Source: Bacteroidota bacterium | GTDB lineage: Bacteria; Bacteroidota; Bacteroidia; Chitinophagales; Chitinophagaceae | Length of the DNA stretch: 57,457 bases | Reading direction: 5' to 3' | Assembly: GCA_026391455.1 (NCBI GenBank) | Contig: JAPLEH010000014.1 | Span: 1-57,457 of the forward strand | Shown: piece by piece, positions 18,963 to 28,399 of the stretch | How positions within the stretch are numbered: position 1 is the first letter of the stretch | Layout of the letters: each line of letters begins with the position of its first letter | The notes under the pieces: model-generated | The model's database searches: none | The model's input: only the letters and a program-made list of their open reading frames with translations | Told to the model about the DNA's origin: nothing | Translations under genes and position numbers: made by a program

Positions 18963-19165
18963 GATGGGGTAAAGTTAATCAGTATTTGGGAGTTGGGTGA
19001 GTGGCGTGCTACCACTACCCCCAAAACGAACCTAACGCGTTTTACGTTTAAACCTGTTCCAACCCTGATACTAACCGTAGAACCCCGGGTGGGGTGTAAA
19101 ATATAACAGACCCTTTACAAATACCGGTACGGATTTTACCGTTATACCCCTGAATTTTCCTTCAC

Positions 19166-20347
19166 ATGCAAAACACCTATATACTCCTGCGCAATAACGT
19201 GGAAAGCACCGCATTGACCCTCGATGACCTGAAAAAGATCGGCCTCCGATCCTCCGACCTGCTCTGGGTGGAATGCCAGAGCGTTAGCTGGAGACATCCG
19301 GAGGAAATTAAGGAGTTGAAAGACCTGGCAGAGGCCTCCGCCACGGTGGAAAAAACAGAAAGTGAAGCCGATTTGTTTTTAAAATATACCCCGGGCTATA
19401 AAGAAACGGAAAGTAAAAAACAACAACCGGTTACGTCGATAAATCAGTTGTATCAACAACAAACTAATTCCGAGCCCGAACAGGTAGATGCTGTAAGCAA
19501 TACCCCGGCCACCTCCTCACAAAAAAAGAAGAATACCCCTTCCGTGAAAGACACGCTATTCTCCTCCATACCAGATGAACCGGAACATACAAATACAAAC
19601 GCACGCGATAAACTGGCCATACTCGAGTCATGGTTAAACATGCCATCAAAAAAAGTGGGGATGTATGCCGGATTAGTAGCGGTGGGTGCCATTATGATGC
19701 TGATCATCACCAGTGCAGGGAGGAATACGGCACTTCCTACTTCACCGCAACCGGTAAACCAACCAGTTGCAGAAATGCAAACCCCGGCTCCCGCGCAAGA
19801 AGTTGATAGCACTGAAGAAGTAAATATACCGGTAGCCGAAAACATTATTCCACCGGACAACTTCCATATAGAGCCGGAAGAAAAGCCAGTCAATAATAAA
19901 AAAATAATAACCCCGGAACCCGAACCGAAAAAAGAAACGGTATCACGTAAGACCATTGATAAAAAACAAGCCCCCGTAGCTGTAACCCCGGTTCCGGAAA
20001 CGAAAACCATAACTCCCACAGAAGCGGTGAGCGTAAAACCCGTTGCGAAAGAAAATATTCTCACCCATCTTCATCTGAAAAACAATGAATACAATGTCGC
20101 AGCTTTTGGAGGCGTGCGTAACCTCGTGCTTTCCTTACACAATGACTCGCACGTGATGGTTACCAAAGTGATGGTGGAAATTCTTTATCTCAATCCCGAA
20201 GGCACGACCGTAAAAACGGATAATGTTCAGTTCTCCTTTGTAAAACCGGGTGAAACAGCCGATCTCGCCGTAAATAAAACGAGCAGGGGTGTAAAGATCA
20301 AATACCGCATTACGGGCTTCGAAACGGAGCAGGCGGGTAATGAATAA
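19166..20347 (+). CDS. Single-pass membrane protein with GYF-like N-terminus
   Basis: 393 residues, not assigned to a known function. Residues 1-55 (TYILLRNNVESTALTLDDL, LLWVECQSVSWRHPEEI) resemble the small GYF_2-type domain found in bacterial membrane proteins. A charged linker precedes one membrane helix (~165-185, YAGLVAVGAIMMLIITSAG). A long Pro/Glu/Lys-rich periplasmic linker (~190-295) then leads to a compact C-terminal β domain (~300-390, LVLSLHNDSHVMVTKVMVEI). The layout suggests a spacer protein that crosses the periplasm. Confidence 0.75.
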   Translation: MQNTYILLRNNVESTALTLDDLKKIGLRSSDLLWVECQSVSWRHPEEIKELKDLAEASATVEKTESEADLFLKYTPGYKETESKKQQPVTSINQLYQQQTNSEPEQVDAVSNTPATSSQKKKNTPSVKDTLFSSIPDEPEHTNTNARDKLAILESWLNMPSKKVGMYAGLVAVGAIMMLIITSAGRNTALPTSPQPVNQPVAEMQTPAPAQEVDSTEEVNIPVAENIIPPDNFHIEPEEKPVNNKKIITPEPEPKKETVSRKTIDKKQAPVAVTPVPETKTITPTEAVSVKPVAKENILTHLHLKNNEYNVAAFGGVRNLVLSLHNDSHVMVTKVMVEILYLNPEGTTVKTDNVQFSFVKPGETADLAVNKTSRGVKIKYRITGFETEQAGNE

Positions 20348-20382
20348 ATAGCTGAAATAAAAAAGAATTGCAGCACGATGCG

Positions 20383-20390
20383 TAGTTTCG
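20383..20390 (+). promoter_or_regulatory. -7 element abutting the acyltransferase start
   Basis: TAGTTTCG (one mismatch to TAnnTTTG) ends 6 nt before the ATG at 20397, so transcription would begin at or next to the start codon. This predicts a leaderless or near-leaderless mRNA. No -33 box at canonical distance. Confidence 0.4.
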
Positions 20391-20396
20391 CGGCCA

Positions 20397-21488
20397 ATGA
20401 AACGCTTCAATGCACTCACGGGTTTTCGTTGCCTGGCTGCCTGCATGGTATTTCTGTATCATAACCGGAAGTACTGGCGCGACTCCCTGCATCCGGAACT
20501 ATTGCGGTTGTTCAATGAATTTCACACCGGTGTTTCCTTGTTTTTTGTACTCAGCGGTTTTCTCATTGCTTATACCTATGGCGAAGCACCTTTGAAAGGC
20601 CGGGGCGCTTATGTAAAGTATATCACCATACGGATGGCCCGTATCTTACCCTTGTACTGGCTTATTCTCACAGCTTATTACCTGGATCCGGCTTTTGGCA
20701 AACATCATTTTACCTGGCTTACCTATTCATTGGTGCATGGTTTTTCTGAAACACATAACCTCGATGGTATTTCCCAATCCTGGTCGCTCACGATCGAAAT
20801 GACTTTTTATTTTCTTGCTCCGTTGTTATGCCTCCTGCAACGAAAACATATCCTGTATCTGCTGTTCTTTGTCGCTTCTTTATTCGCACTGACACGTGCC
20901 GCAGGTTGGTATTGGCACTTGTACAATGGCAACCCCGGTAATTGGCTCTACCCCTGGAAATTTGTGGTACAGAGCAGCTTTCCCGGACGAAGTGCCGAGT
21001 TCATGGCAGGTATGCTCCTGGCCGCCACGATGAAAAATGAGAAGAGTTGGTTCCATAGCATCCCTTATAAGACGGCCATTGGCTTTGCAGGTCTCTTGCT
21101 TACCCTGTACGCTATGGGGTTATTCCAACCCGACCGGTATTCACATGGATATGATACAACGGCCGGTTTACTGATCCATCACTTGTTAATTCCCGTTTTT
21201 ACTGTGTTAATACTGGCTGGCCTGATGATGGAAAAAACGGTAACCGGTTGGTTCTTCTCTACCCGGGTCATGGTGCTGCTGGGGAATGCCTCGTTTGCGT
21301 TTTACCTGGTGCATATCAGCTACGCCAATCAGAAACTGAAAGAATATTTCTTTTTACCCGACCGCAACTTTACTGCGCTCTGGGTTTTATCCATTCTGCT
21401 TTATTGGTGTTTCGAAAAACCTGTTTATGAACGGTGCAGGAGGTTTTTCAAACGTCAGGCCCCGGCTACAGAAAGGGTAAAAGAATAG
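20397..21488 (+). CDS. Acyltransferase 3 family membrane protein
   Basis: 363 residues with about ten hydrophobic helices. It opens RFNALTGFRCLAACMVFLYH, and the histidine in that segment is the conserved catalytic one of the family. SLFFVLSGFLIAYTYG and QSWSLTIEMTFYFLAPLL are the other standard motifs. Family members (OafA/NodX-like) transfer acetyl or other acyl groups to surface polysaccharides. The substrate here is not identifiable. It follows the GYF-like gene by 49 bp and precedes an FMN-type gene by 28 bp. Confidence 0.93.
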   Translation: MKRFNALTGFRCLAACMVFLYHNRKYWRDSLHPELLRLFNEFHTGVSLFFVLSGFLIAYTYGEAPLKGRGAYVKYITIRMARILPLYWLILTAYYLDPAFGKHHFTWLTYSLVHGFSETHNLDGISQSWSLTIEMTFYFLAPLLCLLQRKHILYLLFFVASLFALTRAAGWYWHLYNGNPGNWLYPWKFVVQSSFPGRSAEFMAGMLLAATMKNEKSWFHSIPYKTAIGFAGLLLTLYAMGLFQPDRYSHGYDTTAGLLIHHLLIPVFTVLILAGLMMEKTVTGWFFSTRVMVLLGNASFAFYLVHISYANQKLKEYFFLPDRNFTALWVLSILLYWCFEKPVYERCRRFFKRQAPATERVKE

Positions 21489-21516
21489 TTGGTACCTTCA
21501 ATGGCAAATTCTGTAT

Positions 21517-22080
21517 ATGGGCAAATTGCATGATTCAATTAAGCCGGCACATCAAACTTTCATTGAACAACAACATATCTTTTTCGTGGCAACGGCTCCA
21601 CTCAGCGCCGATGGCAGGGTCAATGTATCACCGAAAGGGCTGGATTGTTTCCGGGTGTTATCGGAACACCGGGTGGCTTATATGGACCTGATCAGCAGTG
21701 GCAATGAAACTTCCGCACATACCAGGGAGAATGGTCGTATCACCATCATGTTTTGTTCCTTTGAAGGGGCACCGAATATCCTTCGCTTGTATGGAAAGGG
21801 ACATGCCGTATTACCCGGCTCGCCGGAATGGGAAGAACTGGCCCCTCATTTTACCGTGTACCCGAGCACCCGGCAATTCATAGTGGCTGATATTGATCTG
21901 GTGCAAACCTCCTGTGGCTTCGGGGTACCATTGTTTGAATATGCCGGTGAAAGGGATATTCATTTTGACTGGGCAGAAAAAAAAGGCGCGGACGGTTTAC
22001 AACAATATATACAGGAAAAAAATCTCTCCAGCCTCGATGGACTCCCCACCGATCTGGGTATTGCCGGGAATAATGACTAA
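21517..22080 (+). CDS. Pyridoxamine 5'-phosphate oxidase family protein
   Basis: 187 residues with a split-barrel flavin fold. It shows QQHIFFVATAPLSADGRVNV, SPKGLDCFRVL, DLISSGNETSAHTRENGRIT and LRLYGKGHAV. This is the sub-group of PNPOx-like proteins near bacterial FMN/F420-binding enzymes, whose substrates are mostly unknown. It lies in the same direction as the acyltransferase and could be co-transcribed, but nothing links their functions. Convergent with the next gene. Confidence 0.87.
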   Translation: MGKLHDSIKPAHQTFIEQQHIFFVATAPLSADGRVNVSPKGLDCFRVLSEHRVAYMDLISSGNETSAHTRENGRITIMFCSFEGAPNILRLYGKGHAVLPGSPEWEELAPHFTVYPSTRQFIVADIDLVQTSCGFGVPLFEYAGERDIHFDWAEKKGADGLQQYIQEKNLSSLDGLPTDLGIAGNND

Positions 22081-22092
22081 TTGCGCATATAC

Positions 22093-22773
22093 TTAACTGT
22101 CAGCAGGCTTTGGATGTTCAGGTTGCTCTTTTTGAAAGTCGAACGCATGTGAGCTGCGGAGTGCATCAACCAGTTCTATGCGGTGGTGTTTGTATCCGAA
22201 GAAGCCGCCCACTGCAAAACTGATCAGGCTGATATAATACCAGATGGTGAATTTCACACTGAGTACATAATCCATAGCACCGGATGATGAAAAATCACCG
22301 CCTTTTTTCCCTGCTCCCATTTGCGAACGCAATTGTATTTTCATCTGGATCATCAAAGCCACCAGCATGATCACTCCCAGAATACCCGCACACATTACAA
22401 TCAGAGAGCGCGACTTCACCTGTAGCAACCCTACTACCAGACCGATGACACCGGCAACCAGTGCAGCTATGGCAAAACCATTGGGCGTATCCTTCATTTG
22501 TTTTCCAAAATCCTTTTTACTATCTTCTTTACCAGGCATCGAGTCCATCATATCTTTCAAGCCCCCCATCATATCCGATTTCCATTGCGATCCGATGGCG
22601 ATACCCAGACCGGTATTTTTGGCAAGGGTGTTGTTCATGCAGCGGATTTCCGCAAAAGGAAGCAGGAATAATAAGATGGCCACTGCAAACGCTACGGTCA
22701 CATTGTGCCGGTTGCGAAAAAATGCCTCACCTTCTCGGGGAATATAAATGGCAGGTCCGGGAGTATTTTCCAT
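22093..22773 (-). CDS. Four-helix membrane protein of unknown function
   Basis: 226 residues. Four hydrophobic segments are visible: ~25-45 (VTVAFAVAILLFLLPFAEI), ~98-118 (FAIAALVAGVIGLVVGLLQV), ~122-142 (LIVMCAGILGVIMLVALMI) and ~172-192 (FTIWYYISLISFAVGGFFGY). A soluble loop rich in Met, Lys and Asp lies between the first and second (~55-92). The C-terminus is short, polar and probably cytoplasmic. No motif points to a function. It is divergent from the ABC-type permease gene, with ~95 bp between them. Confidence 0.7.
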   Translation of the reverse strand: MENTPGPAIYIPREGEAFFRNRHNVTVAFAVAILLFLLPFAEIRCMNNTLAKNTGLGIAIGSQWKSDMMGGLKDMMDSMPGKEDSKKDFGKQMKDTPNGFAIAALVAGVIGLVVGLLQVKSRSLIVMCAGILGVIMLVALMIQMKIQLRSQMGAGKKGGDFSSSGAMDYVLSVKFTIWYYISLISFAVGGFFGYKHHRIELVDALRSSHAFDFQKEQPEHPKPADS

Positions 22774-22857
22774 GCGGTATATTTTTGGTCGGAAAGTTAA
22801 TTAAAAAATAAAGCAAATGACGGTGGAATAATTCGACCGTTGTGCGAAAATCTCCGG

Positions 22858-22865
22858 TACATTTG
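22858..22865 (+). promoter_or_regulatory. -7 element abutting the permease start
   Basis: TACATTTG, a perfect TAnnTTTG, ends 5 nt before the ATG at 22870, with TTG at 22840-22842 (15-nt spacer, short). Predicted transcription start falls at the start codon, which implies a leaderless mRNA and argues against the upstream ATG at 22840. Confidence 0.5.
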
Positions 22866-22869
22866 CAAT

Positions 22870-24126
22870 ATGATCCGCCGTTCGCTGGAAATAGCAGGCA
22901 GCAGTTTCAAAATGGCACTGCAGGAGTTATGGAAAAATAAGCTCCGTACGTTTCTTTCCCTTTTCGGGATCACGATTGGTATTTTTTGTATCATCAGTGT
23001 GCTGGCCACAGTTGGTAGCCTGGAACGGAATATTCAGAATGAGATAAAATCGCTGGGTACCAATACGATCTATGTAGATAAATGGGATTACAGTGCGGGC
23101 GGCGGCCCGGATTATCCCTGGTGGAAATATGTGAACCGCCCCTCCCCCCGGTATGATGAAATGAAACAGATCATGCTGCGTACTCCCGGAGCCAAATATG
23201 CGGCTTTCAAAATAGAAGTGCAGGATAAGATCGATTATGGCAACAACAGTCTGTCCGGTGTACAATTGTATGGCATCAGTGAACAATTCAACAATATTCA
23301 ACCCATCGAAATACAATATGGCCGGTATATAACGGATGCCGAATTTTCACAAGGCAGCAATGCGATGGTGGTGGGCGTTGATGTGGCAGAAAAATTGTTC
23401 GGTAGTCCGGAGATTGCGCCCGGGAAATTGGTTACCGTCCGTGGTAAAAAACTGCTGATCACGGGCGTGATCAAAAAGCAGGGGAAACAAATGATCGGCG
23501 GATGGAATTTCGATCAGAACGTGGTCATGCCTTACCGTTTTGCCCGCAATATCATGGATGAGAAAAAAGCAGATCCGCTGATCCTGGTACAAGGGCAAGA
23601 TAACCAGACCAGCAAATCATTGAAAGATGAACTCACCGGTACCATGCGTGCCATCCGGAAATTAACTCCGGTAAAAGAGGAAAATTTTACACTCAATGAT
23701 GTGAATGATTTCAGTGATGCGATCAGCAGCCTGTTTGTAAATCTCAATATCGGGGGATGGGCCATTGCGGCATTATCCCTGATCGTGGGTATGTTTGGCG
23801 TAGCCAATATCATGTTTGTATCCGTGAAGGAGCGCACCACACAGATCGGTTTAAAAAAAGCCATTGGGGCCAAAAATCATATTATCCTGACCGAGTTCCT
23901 CCTCGAATCAGCCTTTCTTTGCATCATCGGTGGCATGATCGGTCTTACACTGGTTTATCTGCTCACGCTTGTACTTACCAATGCACTCAACTTCCCGGTG
24001 TATATTTCTACGTCCAATATGATTTTGGCGATTGTGATTTGTATCATCGTGGGTGTGGTGGCCGGGTATATCCCTGCCAGGCAGGCTGCCCGTATGGATC
24101 CGGTAGTAGCCATCCGCAGTAAATAA
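22870..24126 (+). CDS. MacB-like ABC transporter permease
   Basis: 418 residues from ATG 22870 (MIRRSLEIAGSSFKMALQEL). MacB/FtsX topology: helix 1 (~28-48, FLSLFGITIGIFCIISVLAT), a large periplasmic MacB_PCD domain (~55-275), then three C-terminal helices in the FtsX domain (~300-410) including IGLKKAIGAKNHIILTEFLL. It should form a dimer with an ATPase that is not encoded next to it. Such permeases transmit force across the membrane or export lipoproteins, peptides or drugs. A perfect -7 box overlaps the predicted start. Confidence 0.92.
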   Translation: MIRRSLEIAGSSFKMALQELWKNKLRTFLSLFGITIGIFCIISVLATVGSLERNIQNEIKSLGTNTIYVDKWDYSAGGGPDYPWWKYVNRPSPRYDEMKQIMLRTPGAKYAAFKIEVQDKIDYGNNSLSGVQLYGISEQFNNIQPIEIQYGRYITDAEFSQGSNAMVVGVDVAEKLFGSPEIAPGKLVTVRGKKLLITGVIKKQGKQMIGGWNFDQNVVMPYRFARNIMDEKKADPLILVQGQDNQTSKSLKDELTGTMRAIRKLTPVKEENFTLNDVNDFSDAISSLFVNLNIGGWAIAALSLIVGMFGVANIMFVSVKERTTQIGLKKAIGAKNHIILTEFLLESAFLCIIGGMIGLTLVYLLTLVLTNALNFPVYISTSNMILAIVICIIVGVVAGYIPARQAARMDPVVAIRSK

Positions 24127-24154
24127 CCTAAGGCAGTGCAAGCGTATTAATGCT

Positions 24155-24162
24155 TAATTTCG
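24155..24162 (+). promoter_or_regulatory. Possible -7 element of tsaD
   Basis: TAATTTCG, one mismatch to TAnnTTTG, 89 bp upstream of the GTG start of tsaD. No -33 TTG at the right distance. Confidence 0.35.
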
Positions 24163-24251
24163 CGGGCCTTTATAAAAGAATAATGTTGACCATTATTTTA
24201 TTTAAAGTAAATGCAAGACACTGATCATTCAATAAAATATACAACAAGTTC

Positions 24252-25295
24252 GTGCCGGTAACCATTTTAGCTATAGAATCCAGTTGCGATGAAACCTCTG
24301 CGGCTGTATGCAGAGATGGAAAGATCTTATCGAATTTCATTGCCAATCAAACGGTACATGAACAATACGGCGGGGTGGTACCCGAACTGGCTTCCCGTGC
24401 GCATATGCAGCATATACTACCGGTGGTGGATGCGGCATTGAAAAAAGCGGATATTACCCTGGATGAAATCGATGCCATTGCATTCACCCAATCACCGGGG
24501 CTTATTGGTTCTTTACTGGTAGGTTCACAATTTGCCAAGTCGTTATCACTCGCACTCGGCAAACCGTTGATTGCCGTACATCATATGCAGGCGCATGTAT
24601 TAGCCAACCTGATTGATGAGCACAAACCTTCCTTCCCGTTTTTGTGTCTCACCGTAAGCGGTGGTCATACCCAAATTGTATTGTGCGAATCGCCGGTGAA
24701 TATGAAAGTGATCGGCGAAACCATTGATGATGCGGCGGGCGAAGCATTTGACAAATCAGCCAAACTCTTGGGCCTTCCCTACCCCGGCGGCCCCCTGATT
24801 GATAAATATGCAAAAGAAGGAAATCCAAAGCGCTTTTCATTTCCTGAGCCACGAATCGAGGGGTTGAATTTCAGTTTCAGCGGATTGAAAACATCGATCC
24901 TCTATTTCTTACAAAATGCAGGAAAAAGTAATTTATACAAAGAAGAATTTGCTGCCACGGAGGAGGAGAAGAAACAATTCATCGAGGAGAACCTGCCAGA
25001 TATCTGTGCCTCCATTCAGCACCGGATCATTACCATCCTGCTGAATAAAGTGAAAAAGGCAGCAGCGGAAACCGGTATACATGATATTTGCCTTGCCGGT
25101 GGTGTATCGGCCAACAGCGGGTTACGTGCTGCCTTTACAGAAGCAGGGAAAAAATACAATTGGAATACTTTTATACCTACTTTTCAATATTGCACCGACA
25201 ATGCCGGTATGATCGCCATCACCGGATATTACAAATACCTGGCCGGGCAGTTTGCTGATCTATCGGTAAGTGCCGCTGCAAGGGCCACCTGGTAA
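24252..25295 (+). CDS. tsaD: tRNA N6-adenosine threonylcarbamoyltransferase
   Basis: 347 residues starting at GTG. TsaD transfers the threonylcarbamoyl group to A37 of ANN-decoding tRNAs, with TsaB and TsaE. The ASKHA fold shows ILAIESSCDETSAAV at the N-terminus and the metal-binding histidines in VHHMQAHVL. The nucleotide-binding loops are VSGGHTQIV and DDAAGEAFDKSAKLLGLPYP, and the C-terminal part carries AGGVSANSGLR and CTDNAGMIA. The trmN6 gene follows after 9 bp, so two tRNA-modification genes form an operon. Confidence 0.97.
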   Translation: MPVTILAIESSCDETSAAVCRDGKILSNFIANQTVHEQYGGVVPELASRAHMQHILPVVDAALKKADITLDEIDAIAFTQSPGLIGSLLVGSQFAKSLSLALGKPLIAVHHMQAHVLANLIDEHKPSFPFLCLTVSGGHTQIVLCESPVNMKVIGETIDDAAGEAFDKSAKLLGLPYPGGPLIDKYAKEGNPKRFSFPEPRIEGLNFSFSGLKTSILYFLQNAGKSNLYKEEFAATEEEKKQFIEENLPDICASIQHRIITILLNKVKKAAAETGIHDICLAGGVSANSGLRAAFTEAGKKYNWNTFIPTFQYCTDNAGMIAITGYYKYLAGQFADLSVSAAARATW

Positions 25296-25304
25296 TCCTT
25301 AGCT

Positions 25305-26045
25305 ATGGCCAATTCCTATTTCCAGTTCAAACAATTCACCATTCATCAGGATCGCTGTGCTATGAAAGTGACCACCGATGGCTGTTTGTTTGGTGCATGG
25401 GTGGCAGAACAGGTAGAGCGGATGGGGCTGGGCGCCTGCAGTTTAATGGATATCGGTACAGGAACGGGTTTACTGAGCCTGATGCTGGCGCAAAAAAATC
25501 CAGCAGTAAAAATCGATGCAATTGAAATAGAAGGAGACGCTGCTGCACAGGCATCGGAAAATATTCGTGCAGCAAACCAGGGGGAATGTATTCAGGTATT
25601 ACTCGGTGATGCGAAAGATACACCCGCTGACAAAAACATAAAGTACGATGTCATCATCAGCAACCCTCCTTTTTATGAAAATGAACTAGCCTCACCTGAC
25701 AATAAAAAAAACACAGCCCATCATGCCGGTGGTCTGTTGCTCGATGAATTGTTTTCATTGGTGAACACAAGGCTGCAGGCAGATGGCTACTTTTTTTGTT
25801 TACTGCCTTTTAAAAGAATGGCAGCATTGGGCCCGTTATTTGAAAAATACAAGCTTCAGCCAGTACATTACGTGTGGGTAAGACAAACAGAAAAACACCC
25901 GTTCTTTCGGGTGATGATGCAAGTAACACATAAAAGGGAGCATACCACAACCTGTACAGAACTGGAACTATCCATTACCGGAGAAAATAGAAATTATACG
26001 GCCCCATTTATCAGGTTGTTGCATGATTATTATCTGGCCCTGTAA
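25305..26045 (+). CDS. trmN6: tRNA1(Val) (adenine37-N6)-methyltransferase
   Basis: 246 residues. SAM-dependent N6-adenine methyltransferase of the YfiC/TrmN6 type, which modifies A37 of tRNA-Val. It begins with FKQFTIHQDRCAMKVTTDG, the characteristic family start. The SAM-binding motif is MDIGTGTGLLSLMLAQK (~46-62), IDAIEIEGDAAAQASENI follows, and the catalytic motif is ISNPPFYENEL (~115-125). Sits 9 bp after tsaD in what looks like a tRNA-modification operon. Convergent with the following dehydrogenase-like gene. Confidence 0.92.
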   Translation: MANSYFQFKQFTIHQDRCAMKVTTDGCLFGAWVAEQVERMGLGACSLMDIGTGTGLLSLMLAQKNPAVKIDAIEIEGDAAAQASENIRAANQGECIQVLLGDAKDTPADKNIKYDVIISNPPFYENELASPDNKKNTAHHAGGLLLDELFSLVNTRLQADGYFFCLLPFKRMAALGPLFEKYKLQPVHYVWVRQTEKHPFFRVMMQVTHKREHTTTCTELELSITGENRNYTAPFIRLLHDYYLAL

Positions 26046-26060
26046 GCAGATACCGGCTTA

Positions 26061-27263
26061 TCATAGCCCCGCAGCATAATCCTTCAGGTAATCATAATGC
26101 ACGGTAAGTTCACCACGGGTGGCCATGGTTGCCTTTTCAATGATAGCAGAGCCCTTACCCACCAGATCTTCCAGTACATGTTTGATCAGTTGTTCTCCAA
26201 AATATCGGGAAGCATCCCGGGGCAATTCGTTGGGAAGATTGCCCACCGCCATGATGTCGATACTGTCTTTAATATAAGGCGTTGTTTTTTCCAGTGTGGT
26301 CCGGTTCACTCCGTATACCGGGTCTTCGATGGTCTGGTCGCCCAGGTTGATGGGTACGGAACCATTGGCATCGTCTGTAATATCTGCAATGGTTTGAATA
26401 ATGAAGGAATCCTGTTTGACAGCCTCTTTTTCAAATAACCGTGGCACTTCTTTATCCCAATACACCCCATTCATGAGAATATCAGTTTGCGCAGCATATG
26501 GAGGAAAGATACATTCGTAATCAGCGGGATGTTCGTGAAAATCGGTTCGGTTATACTTGCCCGTTAGTTTATGCCGGTACAGGTCGGCGCCCTTCAGTTG
26601 CGTGTATACCGGGTACGAGAACCGGCGTACGAGATAATCATCGGGTTCCACCTCATGTATGCCCATCAGATTCATAACCTCGAGGATACCATGGGCCACC
26701 CGGCCCGAACCGGTTACGGCAATTTTTACATTGGGGATACGTAACCCGAAATAGGTATGGATGAGTTCACGGAAACTTCGTTGCTTATACACTCTTTCCA
26801 TTTTGTACAATCCGGTACGCGCCCCATAGGCCATCATCCCATTGTGTGCGCCTACCACACCGGCAAAAAAACCAAACCCGATGATGCGTTGCCCGTCTTC
26901 ATGTTCCAGGCATTCATAATCGATCAGGGTGATTTGTTTATCGAGAACAGCTCGAAGCAGGGGCTGATTGTGAGGCTGTTTCTTTTTAGTATGCGAAAAG
27001 AAGAGATAAGTCTTACCCGGTATCAGTTCGGCAGGCGGTACTTCTTTAATGCCCAGCAAAATATCACAATCGGTCATATCCTCCCGCACCTCCACGCCGG
27101 CGGAAAGGTATTCCCGGTCGGCAAAGCACCGGCCGGCGGATTGTTGCACCACCACTTTTACATCCGATGAATTCTTATGTATCCATTTACATTGGGCCGG
27201 TGTAAGCGCTACCCGGTTATCAGCAGGGATTTTCCCCTCCCGTATCAATCCGATCTTAATCAT
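26061..27263 (-). CDS. Alanine dehydrogenase / saccharopine-forming lysine dehydrogenase-like protein
   Basis: 400 residues from ATG 27263 (MIKIGLIREGKIPADNRVAL). The ATG at 27314 would add 17 unlikely residues. The N-terminal AlaDH/PNT-type domain shows NRVALTPAQCKWI and VEVREDMTDCDILLGIKEVP. The NAD(P)-binding domain has VKIAVTGSGRVAHGILEVM (~195). Motifs near GDQTIEDPVYGVNRTT and DIMAVGNLPNELPRDASRYF match the lysine-2-oxoglutarate reductase branch more than true alanine dehydrogenase. It may form or cleave saccharopine in lysine metabolism. Exact substrate unproven. Confidence 0.8.
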   Translation of the reverse strand: MIKIGLIREGKIPADNRVALTPAQCKWIHKNSSDVKVVVQQSAGRCFADREYLSAGVEVREDMTDCDILLGIKEVPPAELIPGKTYLFFSHTKKKQPHNQPLLRAVLDKQITLIDYECLEHEDGQRIIGFGFFAGVVGAHNGMMAYGARTGLYKMERVYKQRSFRELIHTYFGLRIPNVKIAVTGSGRVAHGILEVMNLMGIHEVEPDDYLVRRFSYPVYTQLKGADLYRHKLTGKYNRTDFHEHPADYECIFPPYAAQTDILMNGVYWDKEVPRLFEKEAVKQDSFIIQTIADITDDANGSVPINLGDQTIEDPVYGVNRTTLEKTTPYIKDSIDIMAVGNLPNELPRDASRYFGEQLIKHVLEDLVGKGSAIIEKATMATRGELTVHYDYLKDYAAGL

Positions 27264-27453
27264 ATAGCAATTAATCGTAATAATTATTTCCTGAAAACCA
27301 GGAAAGGGCCACAAAGGTGCTGTTTCTCCGTCGGTTAAACAAATATGCTGTCGCTGTTTGGCAACTTTCGGTACGCCTGAAACGATATAATAAAAAAGGA
27401 ATTCCCCATATATAACCTGATCAAAATCAGAAAATCTGGCATAATAAATGTTG

Positions 27454-27461
27454 TAACTTTG
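27454..27461 (+). promoter_or_regulatory. -7 element of the lipoprotein gene
   Basis: TAACTTTG is a perfect TAnnTTTG match, giving a ~67-nt leader to the ATG at 27535. The -33 region is weak. Confidence 0.5.
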
Positions 27462-27534
27462 AATATCTCAACTTTTTTTTCTTTTCGGGTTACATCTGGT
27501 TAACCGGAGTTGACATACAAAAAAGGCCTCTGTT

Positions 27535-28350
27535 ATGAATAAAATAACGCAATCATTGGGTACAGGAGTGCTGTTCCTGCTTATCGTGCTCAGTGCCTCC
27601 TGCAAAAAATCTGCGTTAGGAGATGATCCACAGGATCCCTCCACGCCATATAAACTCAGCTATGGCGATTCTATTTTGTATCTGAAATCGGGCGGCGCCA
27701 ATATCGTTTATCCCACGGTACACCGGGATGGTATCTATACGGGTTTTCCGGAGGGCATTGAGATTGATGAATTGACCGGGGCCATTAATTTGGAAAACAG
27801 CGAATCGGGTTTGCGGTATCGTATTACCCACGTTTCCACAAAAGGAGATACCACCACTACCATGGTCGTTCTTTCGGGTATTACATTTAAGGACCATTTT
27901 TATTACCTGTCAGCCGGTGATTCCATTGCACTGCCCATATATAATTCCAGCGAGTCGAGGGTATTGCCCCTTTCCGGATCCACTTTCGATGAAGGCAATG
28001 TAGCCAATGGCGGTGGATGTTCGGTGCGAACGGATAATGGCAAGATCAATCTTAAAGAAACCATCCGCAATGGTGTGTTTGGTTTTCCGCCAAGGAATGA
28101 TGCGCAACAAACTTTTGAAATTAAATACCGGATCAATGATAACAGCGGCAAATCGCTCAACAAACTGAAAGTTTTATTATACTGGTATAATACGCTCGCA
28201 GATGTACCGCAATATGTGTGGGATATTCTGAATGAACGTACCGCACAGGGTGTATTCCTCCGTAATAATATTTTGGCTCCCGGCGAAGGTGTATTGACCG
28301 GAAGACCTGCCAAACCCCGTCCTCCCTGCGTGATTATTATTGCGAATTAA
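27535..28350 (+). CDS. Exported lipoprotein of unknown function
   Basis: 271 residues. Lipoprotein signal: basic start, hydrophobic run and lipobox LSASCKKS with the lipidated cysteine at ~23. The rest is β-rich (SYGDSILYLKSGGANIVYP, EGIEIDELTGAINLENSESG) with an Ig/cadherin-like flavour, as in many Bacteroidota surface lipoproteins with repeated bacterial Ig folds. The end is proline- and arginine-rich (TGRPAKPRPPCVI). No enzyme motif. The promoter of the following CHAT gene lies inside its last codons. Confidence 0.72.
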   Translation: MNKITQSLGTGVLFLLIVLSASCKKSALGDDPQDPSTPYKLSYGDSILYLKSGGANIVYPTVHRDGIYTGFPEGIEIDELTGAINLENSESGLRYRITHVSTKGDTTTTMVVLSGITFKDHFYYLSAGDSIALPIYNSSESRVLPLSGSTFDEGNVANGGGCSVRTDNGKINLKETIRNGVFGFPPRNDAQQTFEIKYRINDNSGKSLNKLKVLLYWYNTLADVPQYVWDILNERTAQGVFLRNNILAPGEGVLTGRPAKPRPPCVIIIAN

Positions 28351-28369
28351 TCGCCGGGGTTTATTTTTG
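28340..28369 (+). promoter_or_regulatory. Strong promoter of the TPR-CHAT gene
   Basis: TTG at 28340-28342, a 19-nt spacer, then TATTTTTG at 28362-28369: a perfect Bacteroidota -33/-7 promoter. It overlaps the end of the lipoprotein gene and predicts transcription from ~28375, so the start codon of the CHAT gene must be downstream of that point. Confidence 0.75.
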
Positions 28370-28399
28370 GCATGCAGATATACGTATTATTGCATGCAT

